Assembly (NCBI RefSeq): GCF_019801965.1
Contig: NZ_JAHVIA010000007.1
Location: forward strand, 62,001 to 126,000
Origin: Salipiger bermudensis
Lineage (GTDB): Bacteria; Pseudomonadota; Alphaproteobacteria; Rhodobacterales; Rhodobacteraceae
Length of the DNA: 64,000 bases
Direction: 5' to 3'
In this document: piece after piece, positions 56,618 through 64,000 of the stretch
Position numbering within the stretch: the stretch's first letter is position 1
Layout: every line of letters begins with the position of its first letter
Notes under the pieces: generated by a model
The model's database searches: none
Seen by the model: the letters and a program-made list of their open reading frames with translations, nothing else
Told to the model about the DNA's origin: nothing
Position numbers and translations under genes: made by a program

Positions 56618-58279
56618 TCAGATCTCCAGCGTCTTGGGGCGGCGGCGTTCGAACCACATCACGATCAGCAGGCGCGTGACCCAGATCGCGGTGAAGACCG
56701 AGGTCACGATGCCGAGGCCGAGCGTGATGGCGAAGCCGCGCACCGGGCCGGAGCCCATGACGTAAAGGATGATGGCGGTGATCACCGTGGTGATGTTGGC
56801 GTCGACGATGGCCGAGAGCGCCTTCGAATAGCCGAGCTCGATGGCCCGGGCCGGGCCGCGTGCCGATTTGATCTCTTCGCGGATGCGTTCGAAGATCAGC
56901 ACGTTGGCGTCGACCGCCATGCCGACGGTGAGCACGATGCCCGCGATGCCGGGCAGCGTCAGCGTCGCGCCGATGGCCGAGAGGATGCCCATGATCAGGC
57001 CGATGTTGAGGATCAGCGCCACGTTGGCGAAGAGCCCGAAAAGGCCGTAGCTGAGGAACATGAAGATCAGCACCGCGGCGAAGGCCACGCCGGTGGCGAG
57101 CTTGCCCGCGTCGATGCTGTCCTGCCCGAGCTCGGGGCCGATGGTGCGCTCCTCGAGGAATTCCATCCCCGCCGGCAGCGCGCCTGCGCGCAGCAGCACC
57201 GCGAGGTTGGTCGATTCCTCGATGGTGAAGTTTCCGGTGATGATGCCCGAGCCGCCGGGAATGTGGCTCTGGATCACCGGGGCCGAGATCACCTCGTCGT
57301 CGAGCACGATGGCGAAAGGCGAACCGATATTCTCGGCGGTGTAATCGCCGAACTTGCGCGCGCCGCTCGGGTTGAAGCGGAAATTGACCGCCGGACGGCC
57401 GTTCTGGTCGTAGCTCGGCTGGGCGTCGACCAGCTCCTCGCCGGTGACCACCGGGGCGGTCTCGAGGATGTAGAACACGCCCACCTCGTTGAGCGAGGGC
57501 AGAACCTCGTTGCCGACGCCGGCGTTTTCGCCCGCGCTCGAGGCGCGGCCGACGACCGGCTGGAAGGTCAGCTGGGCGGTGGTTCCGATGATGTCCTTGA
57601 GTTCGGCGGCCGAGCCGATGCCCGGCACCTGGATCAGGATCCGGTCGGAGCCCTGGCGCTGGATCGTCGGCTCGCGGGTGCCGACCTCGTCGATGCGACG
57701 GCGGATGATCTCGAGCGATTGCTGCATGGTGCGCTCGTCGGTGGCGCGCTGTTCGGCCTCCGAGAGCGTCACGACGATGTCGCTGCCATCGCCCGCGACC
57801 TGCAGGTCGGTGGCGCCGGCCCCGGTCAGCGAGACCACCGGCTGCGCCAGTCCGCGCACCAGCTCGAGCGCGCGGGCCATGCCGTCGGGATTGGAGATGC
57901 GCACCCGCAGGGTGCCGGGATCGGAGGGCTGAAGCCGGATCGTGCCGACCTCGTCGCGGGCGCCGCGAAGCACGTCGCGCACCTCGGGCCAGAGCGCCTC
58001 CATGCGCGCGGCATAGACATCCGAAAGCCGCACTTCGGCCAGCAGATGCGCGCCGCCGCGCAGGTCGAGGCCGAGGTTGACGAGGTCCGAGGGCAGCCAG
58101 GTCGGCCACGCCGCCGCCTGCGCCTCGCGCTCGGGCGTGCTGCCCTGCGCCTCGATCGCCTTCACGGCATCATTGTGCGATTCAACGCGATTATAGAAGA
58201 GGTTCGGCGCCGCCAGCACCAGCCCCGCCACCACCAGCGCCCAGATGAGGACGCGTTTCCAGGTATCGATCTGCAGCAT
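56618..58279 (-). CDS. secD: Protein translocase subunit SecD
   Basis: A 553-residue partner of SecF with six helices and a large periplasmic P1 domain. Marks are 'LGLDLRGGAHLLAEV' after the first helix, 'RVDELGVAEP'-like 'RRIDEVGTREPTIQRQG', 'GRPAVNFRFNPSGARKFGDYTAENIG' and 'AVDANVLIFERIREEIKSARG'. It follows yajC by 16 bases in the usual yajC-secD-secF order. Confidence 0.97.
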   Translation of the reverse strand: MLQIDTWKRVLIWALVVAGLVLAAPNLFYNRVESHNDAVKAIEAQGSTPEREAQAAAWPTWLPSDLVNLGLDLRGGAHLLAEVRLSDVYAARMEALWPEVRDVLRGARDEVGTIRLQPSDPGTLRVRISNPDGMARALELVRGLAQPVVSLTGAGATDLQVAGDGSDIVVTLSEAEQRATDERTMQQSLEIIRRRIDEVGTREPTIQRQGSDRILIQVPGIGSAAELKDIIGTTAQLTFQPVVGRASSAGENAGVGNEVLPSLNEVGVFYILETAPVVTGEELVDAQPSYDQNGRPAVNFRFNPSGARKFGDYTAENIGSPFAIVLDDEVISAPVIQSHIPGGSGIITGNFTIEESTNLAVLLRAGALPAGMEFLEERTIGPELGQDSIDAGKLATGVAFAAVLIFMFLSYGLFGLFANVALILNIGLIMGILSAIGATLTLPGIAGIVLTVGMAVDANVLIFERIREEIKSARGPARAIELGYSKALSAIVDANITTVITAIILYVMGSGPVRGFAITLGLGIVTSVFTAIWVTRLLIVMWFERRRPKTLEI

Positions 58280-58295
58280 GTCGGCGCCTAGGGGC

Positions 58296-58583
58296 TCAGC
58301 TCTCGGCCGGCTCGGTCTTGGACAGGACCTGCGTCACGGTGTTCTGCACCACGCGGACCTTCACGCCCTCGGCGATCTCGACCTCGATCTCGTTGTTGTC
58401 CTTGACCTTGGCCACCTTGCCGATGATGCCGCCCTGGGTAACGACCTGGTCGCCCCGGCGCAGCGCCGCGACCATCTTCTGGTGCTCCTTCATCTTCTTC
58501 TGCTGCGGACGGATGAGCAGGAAGTACATGATCGCGAAGATCAGGATGAGCGGAAGGAATTGTCCAAGCGCGGCTGGGTCCAT
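58296..58583 (-). CDS. yajC: Sec translocon accessory protein YajC
   Basis: A 95-residue single-helix inner-membrane protein associated with SecDF. The helix is 'FLPLILIFAIMYFLLIRPQQKK' in outline, followed by the conserved 'KMKEHQKMVAALRRGDQVVTQGGIIGKV' region. The ATG at 58583 is the family start; GGAGCCC-type bases precede it. First gene of the sec unit. Confidence 0.95.
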   Translation of the reverse strand: MDPAALGQFLPLILIFAIMYFLLIRPQQKKMKEHQKMVAALRRGDQVVTQGGIIGKVAKVKDNNEIEVEIAEGVKVRVVQNTVTQVLSKTEPAES

Positions 58584-58948
58584 GGGCGGGCTCCTCAGAT
58601 GGAATGAAAGCGGGGGAAGCCCCCGGTCAGGTCGCGCGGAACCTATGTGCGAACGTGGACGGATGCAAGGAGCGTCGGGCGCAAGCGCCTGAGGGCCGGC
58701 CAGATGCGCCGGGTGCCGTCGGGTGAACTGTCGCGGCGCCCAACCCGAGCAGCGTTGCAGCGCCGAAGCCGGCGCCCGGTTCCGCCGGGCAACGACTGGC
58801 CGCCCCGCTCTGCCACTGCATTGCACAGACCGCGCCAGACGGGGTCCGCCCCGGCACCGCGACCGCCTGCCCCCTTGCCGCAGCCCGCCCCCAGCGCCTA
58901 GGCTGAGGCGAGAGCCCGCGCTTCGGGCGCAAGAAGAGGTTGAGCCCC
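58584..58948. other. Divergent spacer between yajC and a lipoprotein gene
   Basis: 365 bases. A small hairpin GGGGG-AAG-CCCCC lies at about 58612-58624, just upstream of yajC. It must hold promoters for both directions; none is called. No gene recognised, although an open frame crosses it. Confidence 0.4.
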
Positions 58949-59146
58949 ATGCGTTTGTTCCTGATCCTCGCCCTCGCGGGCACCGCGCTTGCCGGCTGCG
59001 AGCGCTGCAATCCCAAACCCAGCGCCAATGTGAATGTCGGGGTCGGCACCGGCGGCGTGCGCACCGGCGTCAATGTCGGACAACGCTGCGGCCCGGTCTA
59101 TGTCGGCATGAGTGCCGGGGAGTATTACCACCCCAACTGGTGGTGA
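58949..59146 (+). CDS. Tiny lipoprotein
   Basis: A 65-residue protein with a lipoprotein signal ('LFLILALAGTALAGC', lipid on Cys16) and a mature part 'ERCNPKPSANVNVGVGTGG' rich in Gly, Val and Asn, with 'RTGVNVGQRCGPVYVGMSAG' and a C-terminal 'YYHPNWW'. Function unknown. AGAAGAGG precedes the ATG at a slightly long distance. Its stop codon overlaps the GTG start of the serine protease gene, so the two are made together. Confidence 0.75.
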   Translation: MRLFLILALAGTALAGCERCNPKPSANVNVGVGTGGVRTGVNVGQRCGPVYVGMSAGEYYHPNWW

Positions 59147-59880
59147 GCCCACTCCGCATTGCCGGCGCCCTCACGGCGCTGGCCCTCGCCCTGCCCGTCC
59201 CGCTCGCCGCGCAGGATCCCGAGACCCGCATGATGACCCCGCGCGACGGCGAGCTGCCCGCTGTCGCCCGCGACCAGCTCGCGGACTGGCAGGCCGTGGG
59301 CCGGCTCAACACCCGCGGCGTCAGCCGGCTCGGCATGTGCAGCGCGGCGCTCGTCGCCCCCGACACGCTGCTCACCGCCGCCCACTGCCTTGCCGGCCCG
59401 GATGGCAACCCGACCTCGCCCGACATGCTGCACTTCGCCGCGGGCTGGTATGGCGGCGACTCGGCCGCCGACAGCCCTGTCGCGTCCTACGAGATCCACC
59501 CGCAGGCCTATGCCCGAGTCCAGCTCGACGTCGAGCACGACATCGCGCTGGTCTACCTCGCCGAGCCGATTTCCGAGGTCGACCCGCTGCCGCTGGGCAG
59601 CCGTCTCGCCCCGCCCTTCGCGCTGGCGGGCTACCACGATCACCGCCCGCACCGGCTCTCGGCCCGGTTCGACTGCGCGGGCCGCCCGGTCCACCAGTTG
59701 CTCTTCGTCGACTGCCCGGTGCGCCCCGGAAATTCCGGCGGCCCCGCCCTCAGCGGCGGCCCGGACTGGCAGATCGTCGGGGTGGTGACCGCCTCGGCGC
59801 GCGGCAATGCGCTGGTGGTGCCGGTCGATGAATGGGTCCGCGCGCAGCTGTTGCAGGGCGCCCCCTACACCTCCGAGTGA
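59143..59880 (+). CDS. Secreted trypsin-like serine protease
   Basis: A 245-residue chymotrypsin-fold protease with a signal peptide (about 1-23, 'PLAA|QDP'). Catalytic triad: H81 in 'LLTAAHCL', D133 in 'EHDIALVYL' and S198 in 'RPGNSGGPAL'; the rare cysteines suggest disulfides (C66-C82, C178-C191). It should act in the periplasm or outside. The GTG start at 59143 overlaps the lipoprotein stop (GTGA); GTG at 59140 is equally possible. The longer frame upstream is not protease-like. Confidence 0.88.
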   Translation: MSPLRIAGALTALALALPVPLAAQDPETRMMTPRDGELPAVARDQLADWQAVGRLNTRGVSRLGMCSAALVAPDTLLTAAHCLAGPDGNPTSPDMLHFAAGWYGGDSAADSPVASYEIHPQAYARVQLDVEHDIALVYLAEPISEVDPLPLGSRLAPPFALAGYHDHRPHRLSARFDCAGRPVHQLLFVDCPVRPGNSGGPALSGGPDWQIVGVVTASARGNALVVPVDEWVRAQLLQGAPYTSE

Positions 59881-59931
59881 AAAGAGGGCATAACCGCCCC
59901 GACTCGAACCCGAAAAGAAGGACAAGGGACG

Positions 59932-61224
59932 ATGCACGACATCCGCGCCATCCGGGAAAACCCCGCCGCTTTCGACGCGGCGCTCTCTCGCCTCGGCATG
60001 GAGCCGCAATCGCCCTCGATCCTGAAGATCGACGAGGACCGCCGCGCGGCGATCCACGCCGCCGAGACCGCACAGGCCGACCAGAAGAAGGCCGCCAAGG
60101 ATGTGGGCGCCGCCAAGGCCGCCGGCAACGAGGAAGAATTCGAACGGCTGCGCGCCCTGGTGGGCGCCAAGAAAGCCGAGGTCTCCGAGATGCAGGACCG
60201 CGCCAAGGCGCTCGACGCCGAGCTCGACGCGCTGCTGATGGGCCTGCCCAACCTGCCCTTCGACGACACCCCCGAGGGCGCAGACGAGGAGGACAACGTC
60301 GAGATCCACCGCTGGGGTACTCCCCGCAGCTTCGATTTCGCTCCCAAGGAGCATTTCGAGATTGCCGGCGTGCAAAAGGGCATGGATTTCGAGACTGCGG
60401 CCAAGCTCTCCGGCTCGCGCTTCGTGGTGCTGTCGGGCGGCGTCGTGCGCATCCACCGGGCGCTGGCGCAGTTCATGCTCGACACCCATATCGAGGAGAA
60501 CGGCCTCACCGAGACCTGGACCCCGGTGCTGGTGCGCGAAGAGATGATGTACGGCACCGGCCAGCTGCCGAAATTCGGCGAGGACAGCTACCAGACCCGC
60601 GAGGGCTGGTGGCTGGTGCCCACCGCCGAGGTGACGCTGACAAACATCGTCAACGGCATGACCGTCGAGGAAAGCTACCTGCCGCGACGCTATGTGGCCC
60701 ACACCCAGTGTTTCCGCTCCGAGGCGGGCTCGGCCGGGCGCGACACCTCTGGCATGCTGCGCCAGCACCAGTTCGAGAAGGTCGAAATGGTTTCGGTGAC
60801 CCATCCCGACAAATCCCGCGAAGAGCATGACCGGATGACAGCCTGCGCGCAGGGCATCCTCGAGAAGCTCGGCCTGCCCTACCGCACCGTGGTGCTCTGC
60901 ACCGGCGACATGGGCTTCGGCGCGCGCCGCACCCATGACATCGAGGTCTGGCTGCCCGGGCAGGACACCTACCGCGAGATCTCCTCGGTCTCGGTCTGCG
61001 GTGATTTCCAGGCCCGCCGGATGAACGCCCGCTTCAAGCCCGCGGGCGGCGGCAAGCCGGAATACGTCCATACGCTGAACGGCTCGGGCCTCGCCGTGGG
61101 CCGCTGCCTGATCGCAGTGCTCGAGAACGGCCAGCAGGAAGACGGATCGGTCAAGCTGCCCGAGGCGCTGCACCCGTGGCTCGGCGGCAAGACCACCCTC
61201 ACCGCCGACGGCGAGCTGGTCTGA
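59932..61224 (+). CDS. serS: Serine--tRNA ligase
   Basis: Charges tRNA-Ser (and tRNA-Sec where present). The 430-residue class II synthetase has the N-terminal coiled-coil arm (about 30-105, '[20 protein letters not shown]' region) that grips the long variable arm, motif 2 '[23 protein letters not shown]' and motif 3 '[17 protein letters not shown]'. GGACAAGGGACG precedes the ATG. The membrane protein gene downstream starts 2 bases after its stop. Confidence 0.97.
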   Translation: MHDIRAIRENPAAFDAALSRLGMEPQSPSILKIDEDRRAAIHAAETAQADQKKAAKDVGAAKAAGNEEEFERLRALVGAKKAEVSEMQDRAKALDAELDALLMGLPNLPFDDTPEGADEEDNVEIHRWGTPRSFDFAPKEHFEIAGVQKGMDFETAAKLSGSRFVVLSGGVVRIHRALAQFMLDTHIEENGLTETWTPVLVREEMMYGTGQLPKFGEDSYQTREGWWLVPTAEVTLTNIVNGMTVEESYLPRRYVAHTQCFRSEAGSAGRDTSGMLRQHQFEKVEMVSVTHPDKSREEHDRMTACAQGILEKLGLPYRTVVLCTGDMGFGARRTHDIEVWLPGQDTYREISSVSVCGDFQARRMNARFKPAGGGKPEYVHTLNGSGLAVGRCLIAVLENGQQEDGSVKLPEALHPWLGGKTTLTADGELV

Positions 61225-61226
61225 TC

Positions 61227-61928
61227 ATGCAGCTTCTCTGGGCGGTCCTGGTGTTTCTGGCCGCGGTGGTCTTCGCCGCCGGGCCGGTGCTGTTCCCCGG
61301 CTTCAACGGGTTCGACCCGGCCGCCTTCCCCGTCCCGCAGGACAACCCGCCGGTGCAGCCGGCGGGCTATGCCTTCGCGATCTGGGGGCTGATCTATCTC
61401 TGGCTCATCGCCGGCACCGGCTTCGGCCTGTTCCGCCGCGCCGACGCGCCCGACTGGCAGCCGCACCGCCAGCCTCTGTTCATCAGCCTCGCGGTGGGCG
61501 TGGTCTGGCTGCCGGTGGCGCAGCTCTCGCCGATCGCCGCCACCGCGATGATCTGGGTGATGCTGGTCACCGCGCTGCTGGCGCTGTTCCGCACCGGCGA
61601 CATGGACCGCTGGCTGCAGGTCTCGCCGCTGGCGGTCTATGCCGGCTGGCTCACCGCCGCCTCCTCGGTGTCGATCGGCCTGCTTCTGGCAGGCTACGGG
61701 CTGCTCGGGCCGACGCCGGCGGCGCTGGTGGCGCTGGCGATCGCGCTCGCGATCGCGCTGGTGATCCAGTACCGGCTGCACCGCGCACCGCTCTATGGCA
61801 TCACGGTGATCTGGGCGCTGGTGGCGGTGATCGTCGCCAACTCCTCGCCGCTCAACATCGCCGTGGTCGGGCTCTCGGTGGTCGGCATCTTCGCCATTCT
61901 CGCGCTGCGCGGCACCGACACCGAGTGA
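61227..61928 (+). CDS. TspO/MBR-like membrane protein
   Basis: A 233-residue membrane protein with about six to seven helices. 'NPPVQPAGYAFAIWGLIYLWLIAGTGFGLF' fits the 'P-x-x-WAF..W' opening typical of TspO/tryptophan-rich sensory proteins and its relatives, but the protein is longer than TspO (about 160 residues) and the later helices are less similar. Ligands of TspO are porphyrins and cholesterol; that function is not shown here. It begins 2 bases after serS, presumably co-transcribed. Confidence 0.7.
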   Translation: MQLLWAVLVFLAAVVFAAGPVLFPGFNGFDPAAFPVPQDNPPVQPAGYAFAIWGLIYLWLIAGTGFGLFRRADAPDWQPHRQPLFISLAVGVVWLPVAQLSPIAATAMIWVMLVTALLALFRTGDMDRWLQVSPLAVYAGWLTAASSVSIGLLLAGYGLLGPTPAALVALAIALAIALVIQYRLHRAPLYGITVIWALVAVIVANSSPLNIAVVGLSVVGIFAILALRGTDTE

Positions 61929-62077
61929 GCGCCTCACGGCGCTTGCACCGGCGGCGCTTTTCCGCAATCTGACCCGGCGTCATCCCCGGCTCTTGCGCCT
62001 GATGGGCCGGCGCGATGGAACTCGCACCGCGCCGCCGCCGTTACTGGCACACGGAACCCCCGGGTCAGGACCCCACG

Positions 62078-63043
62078 ATGCAGATCTTTCAGTGCCCCAA
62101 TTGCGGCGCCCCGCTCTACTTTCACAACACCGGCTGCACCTGCGGCCAGCAGGTCAGCTTCGACCCCGATGCGCAGCGCATGCTGCCGCTGGCCGAGCCT
62201 TGCGCGAATCGCGAGCTCATCGGCTGCAACTGGATGGCCGAGAACGGCGAGCTTTGCCGCTCCTGCGCCATGACCGAGATGCTCCCCGACCTGCGCGAGA
62301 ACGGCAACCGCCCGCTCTGGGAGACCTCGGAGCTGGCGAAGCGCTGGATGCTGGCCAACCTCGCCCGCTGGGGCTGGTTCACCCCGGTCGATCCCGGCTC
62401 CCGTCCGGTGTTCAAGCTGCTCTCGGAGCAGACCGCCGCCGGCCAGGCCGACATCATCATGGGCCATGCCAACGGCATCATCACCATCAACGTCACCGAG
62501 GCCAGCGACGCGGTGCTGGCCAAGCGGCAGGAAGAGCTCGGCGAGCTCTACCGCACCATGCTGGGCCACATGCGCCACGAGACGGCGCATTTCCTGCACC
62601 TGCGGCTCTCCGAGAACCCGGACTTCCTCGAGCAGTTCCGCGCCCTCTTCGGTGACGAGCGCGCCGATTACGGCGCCGCGCTCGAACAGCACTACGCCAA
62701 CCCGCAGCCGGCCGACGAGACCCACATCACCAGCTATGCCACCGCCCACCCGCACGAGGACTGGGCCGAAACCATCGCGCACCTGCTGCACCTGATCGAC
62801 CTCGTCGACAGTGCCGCCGCCGCCGAGCTCGCGCTCCCAGGCGGTCCGCCCTCCGGACACGATGCCTACGCCGCCTCCGATACCGAGGCCGAGATCACCA
62901 TGGCCGTCGACCTCTCGATCGCCATGAATCACGTCAACCGCGCCATGGACCTGCCGGATCTCTACCCGTTCGTCCTGGCCCAAGGGGTTCGCGACAAGCT
63001 CGCCTTCGCGCATGGCTGGCTGCGCCGCAACGGACACGGCTGA
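62078..63043 (+). CDS. Zinc-ribbon putative metallopeptidase
   Basis: A 321-residue cytoplasmic protein. The N-terminus is a zinc ribbon ('FQCPNCGAPLYFHNTGCTCG', Cys 6, 9, 20, 22), then a second Cys pair ('GELCRSCAMT'), and a catalytic HExxH-type motif 'MRHETAHFLH' (H167-E168-x2-H171) with downstream 'HPHEDWAETIAHLLHLID', which can supply the third ligand. This arrangement matches the putative zinc-binding metallopeptidase family found in proteobacteria. The ATG at 62078 is supported by the zinc ribbon starting there. No known substrate. Confidence 0.9.
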   Translation: MQIFQCPNCGAPLYFHNTGCTCGQQVSFDPDAQRMLPLAEPCANRELIGCNWMAENGELCRSCAMTEMLPDLRENGNRPLWETSELAKRWMLANLARWGWFTPVDPGSRPVFKLLSEQTAAGQADIIMGHANGIITINVTEASDAVLAKRQEELGELYRTMLGHMRHETAHFLHLRLSENPDFLEQFRALFGDERADYGAALEQHYANPQPADETHITSYATAHPHEDWAETIAHLLHLIDLVDSAAAAELALPGGPPSGHDAYAASDTEAEITMAVDLSIAMNHVNRAMDLPDLYPFVLAQGVRDKLAFAHGWLRRNGHG

Positions 63044-63069
63044 CGCGCCGCCCGGCCGCGATCTTCGGC

Positions 63070-63196
63070 CTGCCTCCGGCGGGAGTATTTTTGACGAAGA
63101 GAAGACAGGGGCGCTCTCCCCGTGTCTTCTCTGATTTACAAATACCTCGGGGGTGAATTGGCGCACAGCGCCAAGAGGGGGCAACGCCCCCTTCAG
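63070..63196 (+). repeat. Second full copy of the dispersed palindromic element
   Basis: Left half GCCTCCGGCGGGAG then TATTTTTGACGAAGAGAAG; right half CAAATACCTCGGGGGTGAAT, hairpin TTGGCGC/GCGCCAA and hairpin GGGGGC/GCCCCC. Very close to the copy at 41880. It lies between the metallopeptidase and sufE; the remaining 63197-63290 spacer shows nothing else. Confidence 0.85.
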
Positions 63197-63290
63197 CGGC
63201 GGCCAAGGCCTGCGGCGGCTGCACCCATCGCGTCCTCGCCTCACTCCAAATCTAAAAATCGACCTTCAAAGATCTGAATCAAAAAAAGAA

Positions 63291-63698
63291 TCAGGCCTCG
63301 GAGGCGGTCGTCTGAATGCGCTCGACCATCGCCCGCAGACCGTTCGAGCGCTGCGCCGAAAGATGTTCGTTCAGCCCCAGCCGTCCGAGTTCCGCGCGGG
63401 CGTCGAGCTTGGCGACCTCGGCCACGGGCAGGCCGTCATAGAGCTTGTGCAGCACCGCGATAAGGCCGCGGACGATCATCGCGTCGCTGTCGCCCTGGAA
63501 GTGAAACACCCCGGCCTCGATCTGCGGATGCAGCCAGACCTGGCTTGCGCAGCCCTCGACCTTGGTGGCCGGCACCTTCAGCGCCTCGGGCAGCGGCGCC
63601 ATCGCCTTGCCCATCTCGATCACCATGCGGTAGCGGTCTTCCCAATCCTCGAGAAACTCGAAATCCTCGACCACCTCTTCGAAGGCTGCCTGTGCCAT
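63291..63698 (-). CDS. sufE: Cysteine desulfuration protein SufE
   Basis: Takes sulfur from the cysteine desulfurase SufS for Fe-S cluster assembly. The 135-residue protein has the expected fold order: 'FEFLEDWEDRYRMVIEMGK', the sulfur-accepting Cys50 in 'KVEGCASQVWL' and 'RGLIAVLHKLYDGLPVAEV'. The ATG at 63698 with AGGAGACAC upstream is preferred over a longer frame. Other suf genes are not in this window. Confidence 0.95.
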   Translation of the reverse strand: MAQAAFEEVVEDFEFLEDWEDRYRMVIEMGKAMAPLPEALKVPATKVEGCASQVWLHPQIEAGVFHFQGDSDAMIVRGLIAVLHKLYDGLPVAEVAKLDARAELGRLGLNEHLSAQRSNGLRAMVERIQTTASEA

Positions 63699-63829
63699 GC
63701 GTGTCTCCTGCTGTCGTCCCAACAGGTAGGCAGGGAGAGGCCAAAGGTCCAGCCCCCGAACGCGGCGCTTTTCAAGTCTGGCGCAATGCGATAACCCGTT
63801 GCGCAAGGCAGGCAAGGGGCAGAAACGGC

Positions 63830-64000
63830 ATGAAGAAATCTCTCACGGTCCTGATCGTCGCGGGCGTCGTCCTAGCGGGCTGCAGCAGCAGCTGGAACCC
63901 GGTCAACTGGTTCGGTCAGAGCGAAACCGTGCCGACCACTATCGACACCTCGGCCACCGGCGCCAGCAACCCGCTGATCCCGGCCCGCCGCGCCTCGATC
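63830..64000 (+). CDS. Lipoprotein, 3' end outside the window
   Basis: 57 codons of an open frame: 'MKKSLTVLIVAGVVLAGCSS' is a lipoprotein signal with lipid Cys18, followed by 'SWNPVNWFGQSE', which resembles a short conserved start found in Rhodobacterales outer-membrane lipoproteins. AAGGGGC precedes the ATG. The rest is missing, so function is not assigned. It is divergent from sufE. Confidence 0.75.
   Translation, partial: MKKSLTVLIVAGVVLAGCSSSWNPVNWFGQSETVPTTIDTSATGASNPLIPARRASI

Overview
This is a GC-rich (roughly two-thirds G+C) chromosomal segment of an alphaproteobacterium, most likely a member of the Rhodobacterales (Roseobacter/Paracoccus relatives). The reasons are the gene set and order: yajC-secD-secF followed by the cytochrome c maturation genes ccmABCDG, the aerobic cobaltochelatase genes cobS and cobT, tripartite TRAP transport, citramalate synthase beside cysS, and short palindromic elements of a kind common in that group. 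No rRNA, tRNA, CRISPR array, insertion sequence or phage gene was seen. Genus-level placement is not possible by eye.

Layout. 0-11 kb: a minus-strand run with a truncated methyltransferase, cimA, cysS, a DUF1697 protein, a VOC protein, a DMT exporter, mltG, fabF and a glycosyltransferase-like gene, then plus-strand DUF2934 and cold-shock genes. 10-21.5 kb: nitrogen and peptide catabolism, with an M20 amidohydrolase, an FAD oxidoreductase overlapping an ArgE-like deacetylase, and a dipeptide-type ABC transporter whose fused ATPase is divergent from its binding protein and permeases. 21.7-27 kb: an ECF sigma/anti-sigma pair back to back with cobS, an unknown secreted protein, and cobT. 27-35 kb: aminopeptidase P, DUF427, a CHAP lipoprotein, a ClC channel, a GlcD/D-lactate dehydrogenase-type flavoprotein and a second amine oxidase-like flavoprotein. 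35-40 kb: a DctPQM TRAP transporter plus a periplasmic PQQ-type sugar dehydrogenase with its diheme cytochrome c. 40-44 kb: trpB and gcdH, the latter divergent from a LysR regulator with a near-textbook operator between them.

44.4-50 kb is the accessory-looking part: comparatively AT-rich intergenic DNA with several perfect inverted repeats, an orphan membrane protein, a small winged-helix regulator under a 12-bp dyad, TadE- and TadG-like pseudopilin proteins without any other Tad component, and a 560-residue highly acidic protein made largely of 39-residue repeats. This is the best candidate here for an undescribed system. I infer a regulated cell-surface assembly; nothing in the sequence proves it.

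50-59 kb is conserved housekeeping: ftsB, ccmG-D-C, an unusual 487-bp spacer holding a fully base-paired cloverleaf-like element, ccmB-A, a Mth938-domain gene, a TSUP permease, secF, secD and yajC. 59-64 kb: a tiny lipoprotein overlapping a secreted serine protease, serS, a TspO-like membrane protein, a zinc-ribbon metallopeptidase, sufE and a truncated lipoprotein.

Many gene pairs are translationally coupled (ATGA, GTGA or 8-base overlaps), so most clusters are probably true operons. Long open frames antisense to real genes are plentiful because of the base composition and were left out.
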